Shown here: piece after piece, positions 33,895 to 40,358 of the stretch
Numbering within the stretch: position 1 is the first letter of the stretch
Layout of the letters: each line of letters begins with the position of its first letter
Origin: Ophiostoma sp. CBS 140.51
Taxonomy: Eukaryota; Ascomycota; Sordariomycetes; Ophiostomatales; Ophiostomataceae
Assembly (NCBI GenBank): GCA_029298735.1
Contig: JANSLP010000293.1
Location: forward strand, 1-40,358
Reading direction: 5' to 3'
Length of the DNA stretch: 40,358 nt
Notes under the pieces: generated by a model
What the model was told of the DNA's origin: nothing
The model's input: only the letters and a program-made list of their open reading frames with translations
Database searches by the model: none
Translations under genes and position numbers: made by a program

Positions 33895-36668
33895 GGTGGG
33901 CGGTTGGGTAGGAAGGGGCCTGGCCCTCCCCCTTCAAAACTGAGGCTGCGCCAACTGCCGCTCGCCTTGGTCGGAGCTGATGTCAATTCGAGACCGTTGT
34001 CGCTGCTGGGGGTCTGTCGAGGTGTGCCCGTCTGAGATTGGTGTAAGGAACTTGATGTTGATTTTCGGAGATGTCGGGTTCGTCGTGTCGATAGCCGTCG
34101 GCAGTCGTCGTGTTGCTGGTTGTGCCGTAGATGCGAGATGCCTGGATGTGTGTTGCGTGGGGAGCTGTCTCGTCAAGCTCTCGTTGTTGCAGTAGGGGGC
34201 GCGGCTGGCACCTCCATTGAAGCCACGACGGCGTTTCGCGCCTTCTGTCAACAGCACCGTTAAGGGTCTAGGGGTGGGCTTCTAGAACAGGAAGGCGGTC
34301 AGGGCAGCTCCGCCACAGAGTGGGGTCACATGGGGTCGCACGGGCAGACATAACCAACTACAGAAAAGAAAACCAAAGACGATGGGGCTCTCTTCGATGA
34401 TAATAGGAGCATTAAAGTCTGAAAGAGAATTGACACTGAACTCATTGTTAGGTTGTCTAAACTCTCCAACTAGATCTTGTCGCTCGTCTCGATGGCAGTG
34501 GACTGCAGTTGCCTAATTCGGCTATTTCACACATAGTTGAACTGGCAACGACATACATCTCTGCCCATTATCAAACATGCTATTTTCCCTTTTTCTGCTG
34601 TGAAAATGTTTAAATAATACATATGTTGTATATTTCGTAATTTTTAAAGATATTACTTAATATGTACGATGTGAAAACAGTCCATCTCACTCTGTTGGTG
34701 ATGCAATGTTGGTAGCAATTGTCTTCCATTTCCCAACAACACACCGGGATCTTCCCGTTTAGGAAGTTGTCCTTAGCGCACGCAGCCTGGTTGTGCTAAA
34801 TTCGCAGCCAACGCCAAGCTGTTCCAACCGGTCCTCCACTTCGTGTCTTGTTTCCCTCTATCTTTATTTCCGTCCATTTCTTCACCGTATTTTCAGTTTT
34901 GCTGTAAACAGGGAGCTGTTTCTGGTCTTTTCATGCGCTCGTTTCTCTGCGGAAGCAGGGCTGCCCTTGTAAGAGAGAGACGCACATGATAAATGGCTCA
35001 ATAACGTGTGTATTTGATTTTCTTTCTTCCTCTTTTTCTGGAACTTCCCCCGATCCTTTTGTTTGAAAATTTCTCTTCCTTCGTCGTCTTCCTTCTATTC
35101 CTCCTTCTCCACACACACTTCGGCGCACATTCTCAGAAGCACAGACGCGCAGAGACGCTTAACGCCAGACGCAAGCATGCGCAACCGCAGACGCACACGC
35201 CCGCCACCACCAAAAACCTTGTTGCATATCTCTTTTTCTTAGCTTTACAGTAGTTTCTCCAGAGCACAGGCAGGCGGCGTTGGTCCTGTGACCAAGAATG
35301 ATGCGGTCAAGATTTTTTTTTCTTTCTTTCTTCCGTCCTATGCTCCGAGGAGTTCGGATAATGTCGAGGGTCGCCATAGCCACCTCTGACGTAGTAGGCT
35401 GGAGAATGGAATCCAGCACGTCGGGCAGTAAAGTAAAATGAAATTGAAAAAAGAAGAAGGAAAGGCTTCGAAAAACAAAAAAAAATGGTTAGAAGAGGAG
35501 CCAGCATTAAACCCCCACCATCCCATCCCGCTTGGGGAACATTCTTGCCTAAGGCGGAAATCAGCTTCAGGGGAAGGGTGCAAGAAGAGGGGTTCTCAGG
35601 AGCTATCGCAGTTTCTTTCCACTGTACCTTTTACAGACTATCATTTTCTATTGGGTTTCTGTTTCTTTTCTTTGCACCCCTCTTCCTGTTCTTCGGTGCC
35701 AGACATCCCTCTCCACACCAAACATGCATTTTGTCCAGGGTCGTAGTCGTAGTGACAGTCAAAGTTGCAGGAAAGAGTGTTTGTTGGACACTTGACTTTG
35801 CGCATGCAGATATGCCCGATCCACCAGCCAGCCATCCATTCCTTTTCTACGACCTGCCAACGAACCAGCTCCGATGAACGAGGGGTTCTTTTTTTATACT
35901 ATTATTCTTTCTTTCTGACATTCCCTCAACGACCTCTCTAGATACTACGTCGGAGTGTCGGTTGTATCGGCGACGGAGTAAGTCCGTTTGTATTCACAGC
36001 CAGGCTGTGTCGTCTTTTGTTTTCACTTGTACTCTTTCTTCCTGTTGTACAAGTATTGTAGACCCTCCCTCTGTCCTCTTCCACAACGTAAAACAAATCT
36101 TTTTGGAAAAGTAGATTCAGAAATGGAAAAAGAGAGTGAATAAACGGCCGAAAGCCTACTCGAAAAAGAAAGTCGTTCGATACTGCAAAAATAACAATAA
36201 AAACAAGTATCTCCCCCCAAGCGATTCGCTGTGCGGGCACCATTGCCCCGGGGGTAGTTCGTAAGGGTTGTCTGCGTGTTTGAACATGGCGTCATCCCAC
36301 AGCTGTCATATGTACAAATGGAAAAGGGGACACTATGAAAAAAAGCCAGAAAAAAGAATTATGAAAGCTGTTCATGCATGAATTTGAAGGAAAAAAAGTA
36401 AAAGAAAAAGTCCTTTGAAACCCTAACCCAGTCCGCCTTTCCGTGTATGCTTGATGTGTGCCATGATTTGCTATGTTATGCTATGAAACAGGAAAGAAAA
36501 GATGACGGTCATAAGTCGTTAAAAAGGAAGGAAAAATACAAAATACAGTAAAAAACAACGAGAAACAAAAACTAATACTATCCAGTCCAAATGCAATATC
36601 ATATGCTCCATTTTATGATTCTTTTCTTCCCTCCCTTCCTTCCACCGTTTGATATCGATCTGAGCCTT
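33895..36668. other. Long gene-poor intergenic region
   Basis: About 2.8 kb between the VPS53 start and the stop of the GH18 gene, both minus strand. The VPS53 promoter occupies the left end. Positions 34380-34700 are AT-rich. Positions 34990-35110 are pyrimidine-rich on the plus strand. A minus-strand ORF at 35835-35641 (64 codons, ATG start) is cysteine-rich but unsupported by homology (see findings). I see no tRNA, rRNA or recognisable transposon. Confidence 0.5.
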
Positions 36669-37814
36669 TCATGACCCATGAAGCGTCCGAAAACCGGCTG
36701 CAATTAAACTCCTCTTGCTGTCTTTGCTGTCAAAGGGCGCACCCCAGTAAAACAGACCACCCAGAGACTTTTGCTTGCAAAATGCCGCCTTGATTCTGAC
36801 GGTATCCGGGTTGTCGTAGCTCACAAAGCCGCCGTCGCCACCAACACACTGGGCCGCCACAACGCGCTTATCAACATTTTCGCGGGTTGCCGGGCGGGGA
36901 AGGTCGCGGTATTCAAAGGTGCTGTCCGAGGCGTCCTCGGTGACGTTGACAAACTTGTGACCAGGTCCGGTCGCGTGGGGGCCGACAAAGCTGCGGCCAT
37001 ATAGCGGGATACCTAGCAAGATCTTCTTTGCCGGGACACCATTGGCCATCAAGTATTGAACCGAGGACGCGCCCGATGGTTCGTCTTTGCCGACCGCATA
37101 AAGTTGCGCATGGTGTCCGCAGCGAGCCGACCAGGGTCCGTAGAAATCGTAGGCGGCAAGGTTGATGAGGTCGACACAGTCGGCGACTTGCTGGAGGTCG
37201 AACATAGACAATTCGCCGATGCCCCCCGGTAGTGAGGCTGTGAGGTAATAGCGGTCTTCACCGAAATGCATGCGGACTTGCGCAAGCAAGGCAACAAAAT
37301 CGGCGGCCTGGTGGGGGTCGGTCGGGTAGGCCCAGTTGATATCGATGCCGTCGAGGCCGGAGGCTTCGATGAGTCCGAGCGCAGAACGGGCAAAGTTGTC
37401 TCGCAAAACCGGACTGGCGGCGACAGAGGCGTAGATGGCAGAGAAGGCGGTGCCACCGACTGACAGGACGACTTGAAGGTGCGGATGTTGCTGTTTGAGG
37501 TGGAGGAGGGAGCCGAGAGCGCCACGGGCGCCATCGCAAGGCACGTTGGCATCTGTCCATTCATCGCCGAGCTGAAAGTGGAAATCGTGGTTAATATAGC
37601 CGGGCGTGGTGGTAGATTAGAGATGGTCAGAGGGACTCACCATGATGTGCCCTGCCTCGGTCACTCTGGCGTAGGCATAGTATACTAAGCTGATGCAGCT
37701 GTAGTTGAGCTGTGCGGGCGTGTCTCCGTTGTAGAGGGCGTAGTTGGGAAAATAGACGGCATTGGTGAACATGATGTTCGACCGGCTCGGCCGGTGTCTG
37801 CGTGAAGAAGACAT
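36669..37814 (-). CDS. GH18 chitinase-like protein with degenerate catalytic motif
   Basis: A GH18-fold protein of 358 residues. Two exons: 37814-37641 and 37571-36669, both ending in phase 0, with a 69-bp intron. The barrel starts FTNAVYFPNYALYNG and continues with VVLSVGG (strand 3). The catalytic strand reads DGIDINWAYP at 132-141. The family consensus is DGxDxDxE, so the second Asp is Asn137 and the proton-donor Glu is Ala139. Other barrel parts are intact: LINLAAYDFYGPW, KILLGIPLYGRSF, and GGLFYWGAPFDSKDS near the end. No signal peptide, transmembrane segment or chitin-binding module is present. An alternative start is Met15. The ORF is otherwise undamaged, suggesting a maintained non-enzymatic role such as carbohydrate binding; that is inference. 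Glu139 loss is known to abolish hydrolysis in this family. Confidence 0.92.
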
Positions 37815-40358
37815 GTTGTGTGTGTGTGAAGGGTGGAGGTTGTGCGACAGTGAGAGGGTGAGGCTATGTCGAGTCGCGTGCGAGGTGAGTCGTCTTTTAT
37901 TTGATTTTTAATTTCTTCGTATTCTGTTCCTCACCTAGTCGGTGAGTAGGGATGTTGGTCCCTTACCCGAGGCTGCGGTACGGCAAGGTCTGGAGATGAA
38001 AAAAAAGGTCGGCGGACGGGGGGCTGCGCCAACACATGGTGGAGGTTTTGTTGTTGGGAAAAGATAAAAAAAGGGGAAAGAGAAAAGGAAATAAAATACA
38101 AGAAAGAGAGGAGGGAATAAAAACCCAAAAACAAGAGAGAATGAAAAAAGAGGAGATGAGGAAATGAAATACAAAACGACAGGGAAGAGAGGTAAGGCAG
38201 GCAGACAAGGGGAGAGAGAAAGGAAGGGGTGGATGTTGTGGCCGGGGAGGGGTGGGGTGAAGGGCGAAGGAAAGAAGAAAAGAAAAGAAAAAAAACCACT
38301 TACACAGAAAATGACCCGTTACGGAAGTAAAGGTGGACGAATGGGGCGACGACACACGGTAACAAAACAGGCAAACAACAAGGCACAGACACAAAGGCAC
38401 GAAACAAAGAGAGGCACGAGGACGGCAGGCGGTCGAGACGAGACGGTGAGCCGGGCCTACGTAGCAGCCTTGAGTGGAGGCGTGGAAAAGAGAGAGAAAA
38501 ATGTTTGTTTTATTTACCGTGTATTTCTTTTACTACCTATTAGTGACTGTACGGTGGAGCTTGGACTTAGGCACAGCGATGGGGTAGGTAGGTTGGAGCT
38601 GGGGCATTCGTGCTGGGAACTGGGAACTTCGGTGTACTTCGGAAAATACTTTTTGTCAAACATCCGCGGGTAAGGGAAGAATGGAAGATTCACAAAAGCT
38701 ACTGAGAGAGGGAAAATATGAGTGACGGAATAGTGTCGCAATCGAGGAAGTGAGGGAATATCAACGAAGGAACTGTGAGGAGGAAAGGGCGAAGGACAGT
38801 GCAACCAAACAGGCAGTTCAGTTCCGGAGAATTTGTGTTGTCTAGAGGCAAGTTGTCAACTCGTGTCAAAGAGAGTCGGGTATTGATGTGCGACGTGACG
38901 TTATTTTTTACTTTTTGTTTTAATCAATTATTTCATTGACATAATTTCTCCCTTCCTCCTTTCCTCCCGTCTCTGTCATATTTTGTCAGCCTCTGTCCGG
39001 CTCGTCACTTTTTCGTTTTAACCTTGCGGGACAAAAAGTCTCAATGTTTGGTTCGGTTCGATTTATTCTTAATTGCGATGCACTGTTTTTTCTCTCCCCT
39101 TTTTTATTTTATTTTCGTTTAGTTGTCTCTCTTATTTTCCTCCCTCGTCATAATTTTGCGTCCTGCATCGATGCAGCCATACATTACAAACACCACGTCG
39201 TAAACGGGCGGGGTAGGGGCCCCTGGTCTGGTTGGCCTGCCTGCATGTCATCGTGCGTATTGAAGGAAAAAAGGAAGGAAAAAGAAAAGACAACCCAGCA
39301 CTCCCGCATGCATCTCGCATGCACGGAACAACTTGACACATCCAGAGGGCAACGAAAGACGACAGGGCGCACACAAAATAAGAGTAAAAAAGCAGACAAC
39401 GTGCATGCTGCGGTGTCAATCTTCCCGTCTTTTTTCCGTCTCAACCTCGATTGCTCTTCTCTAACATTTTTTCATTCCCCTTCTCGCCTTACACTGCCTG
39501 TACTGAGTATTCTCCCGTCTGTTCGCACGGCCTACCAATAGGTGACAGTCGTATTGCAAGGGCGTGGGGTGTGCGTTTGTGCTCATCTGTCTGCCTACCT
39601 CTCTGCCAGTCACAGCCGCCACCTCGCCGTGTCATCGCTTGGCTTTTTTCGTCGTTCTCTTTTCTTCAACAACCCGCGGCACGGCGGTCGTTCATTCAGG
39701 CCACTGTCGTCCATCGCCTGCCGCTGTCAAGTCGTAAGCCACGAAAGATAGATAAAAAATACTTCGTACACTCGACAGACCACTCTTGGGCTCTTGGAAG
39801 TGGCCGTTTGTTGGGCCCATTGAATTAATTGCCTGATGTTGTTGTCCTTCATCTCGATTTCTCCATCTCTTTCCATTGTCCCCCCTCTATTTTCCTCCCT
39901 TTCTCAAAGCCCTGTCCCTGTCTCTTCTGTCGGTGAGCGCCGAGGTGTGCCTTCTTGTGCATGAGTTTTGCACGCCACACGAGCCCAATCTGCTCCATCA
40001 TAACGTCCGCTAGCAATCCTTAGCGTCCATGGGGCCTGATGTGCTCAGTACCTCGACTCTGGACAAGTGTTAAAAAAGGATCAAAAGTGGTGAACAAGGA
40101 CATGAACAAAATTTCATAAAATTATACACAAATCTACGTACTATAGAAGTACCTTTTGAAATACTTCCTAGTATTATTATAAAAAGTCATTTGACGCTTT
40201 ACTCTTAGTCTCTTCGTAATGTACGTGAGCCCTCGTTATTTTAAAGCATTTTTAACTTCGTGAGAAATCAGGCGCCATACGAAAAACGGTTCGCATTTCG
40301 TTCAGGGGAAGATGAGTGGATGGCCGTTTTGCCTTTCAAGGCTGGTGGTGGTTTTTGT
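37815..40358. other. Gene-poor right end of the window
   Basis: About 2.5 kb upstream of the GH18 gene. Positions 37935-38300 are pyrimidine-rich on the minus strand, probably the GH18 promoter and leader. Several open frames exist (for example at 39044 and 39451), but none shows a domain, codon bias or splice pattern I can support. Positions 40080-40260 are AT-rich. A promoter for a gene beyond the right edge is possible. Confidence 0.5.

Noticed and set aside
33934..34257. 107-codon minus-strand frame just upstream of VPS53
   Set aside because: It has no ATG start, lies in the likely 5' leader and resembles no family.
36418..36430. CCCTAACCC resembling telomere repeat
   Set aside because: Only about one and a half units, so it is likely chance.
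39044..39828. Open frames of 165 and 125 codons near the right end
   Set aside because: No domain, no coding-like composition and strong pyrimidine bias; they look like intergenic or promoter DNA.

Overview
This window is nuclear DNA from a filamentous ascomycete (Pezizomycotina), most likely a Sordariomycete. The evidence is short GT-AG introns of about 50-230 bp with CTRAC-like branch points, intergenic spaces of 0.3-2.8 kb with pyrimidine-rich promoters, GC-rich codon third positions, and gene content including an AA9 copper monooxygenase, an Atg28-like protein and a fungal GH18. No bacterial operons, CRISPR array, rRNA or tRNA could be supported. Exon structures were worked out by hand from splice signals, reading-frame continuity and remembered family patterns; no database search was run.

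Layout, left to right. A possible retrotransposon relic lies at the left edge (1-74). MSH6 (mismatch repair, minus) is divergent from an Atg28-like coiled-coil protein (plus). A compact four-exon DUF1748 gene (minus) is divergent from pyruvate kinase (plus). A decayed aminoglycoside-phosphotransferase-like kinase follows, then a quinone-oxidoreductase-like MDR enzyme ending in a PTS1-like tripeptide (plus), which converges on a DCAF7/WDR68-type WD40 protein (minus). That gene is divergent from the elongation factor SPT5 (plus). An AA9 LPMO (plus) converges on SSB-type ribosome-associated Hsp70 (minus). Then come pantetheine-phosphate adenylyltransferase, the GARP subunit VPS53 and a GH18 chitinase-like protein, all minus. 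The last 2.5 kb and a 2.8 kb stretch before the GH18 gene hold no gene I can support.

Most genes are single-copy housekeeping functions: DNA repair, glycolysis, CoA synthesis, transcription elongation, co-translational folding and endosome-to-Golgi tethering. They form no cluster or shared pathway. The accessory component is the AA9 enzyme, the GH18 pseudoenzyme, the dead kinase and the MDR enzyme. I see no convincing new multi-gene system. The most notable single observation is the GH18 protein: its ORF is intact, but the catalytic DxDxE motif reads D-x-N-x-A, so it should not be a hydrolase. Other points worth checking are a coding exon consisting of only the start codon (DUF1748 gene), a two-part SPT5 C-terminal repeat region split by an intron, and a hairpin-forming inverted repeat upstream of the AA9 gene.
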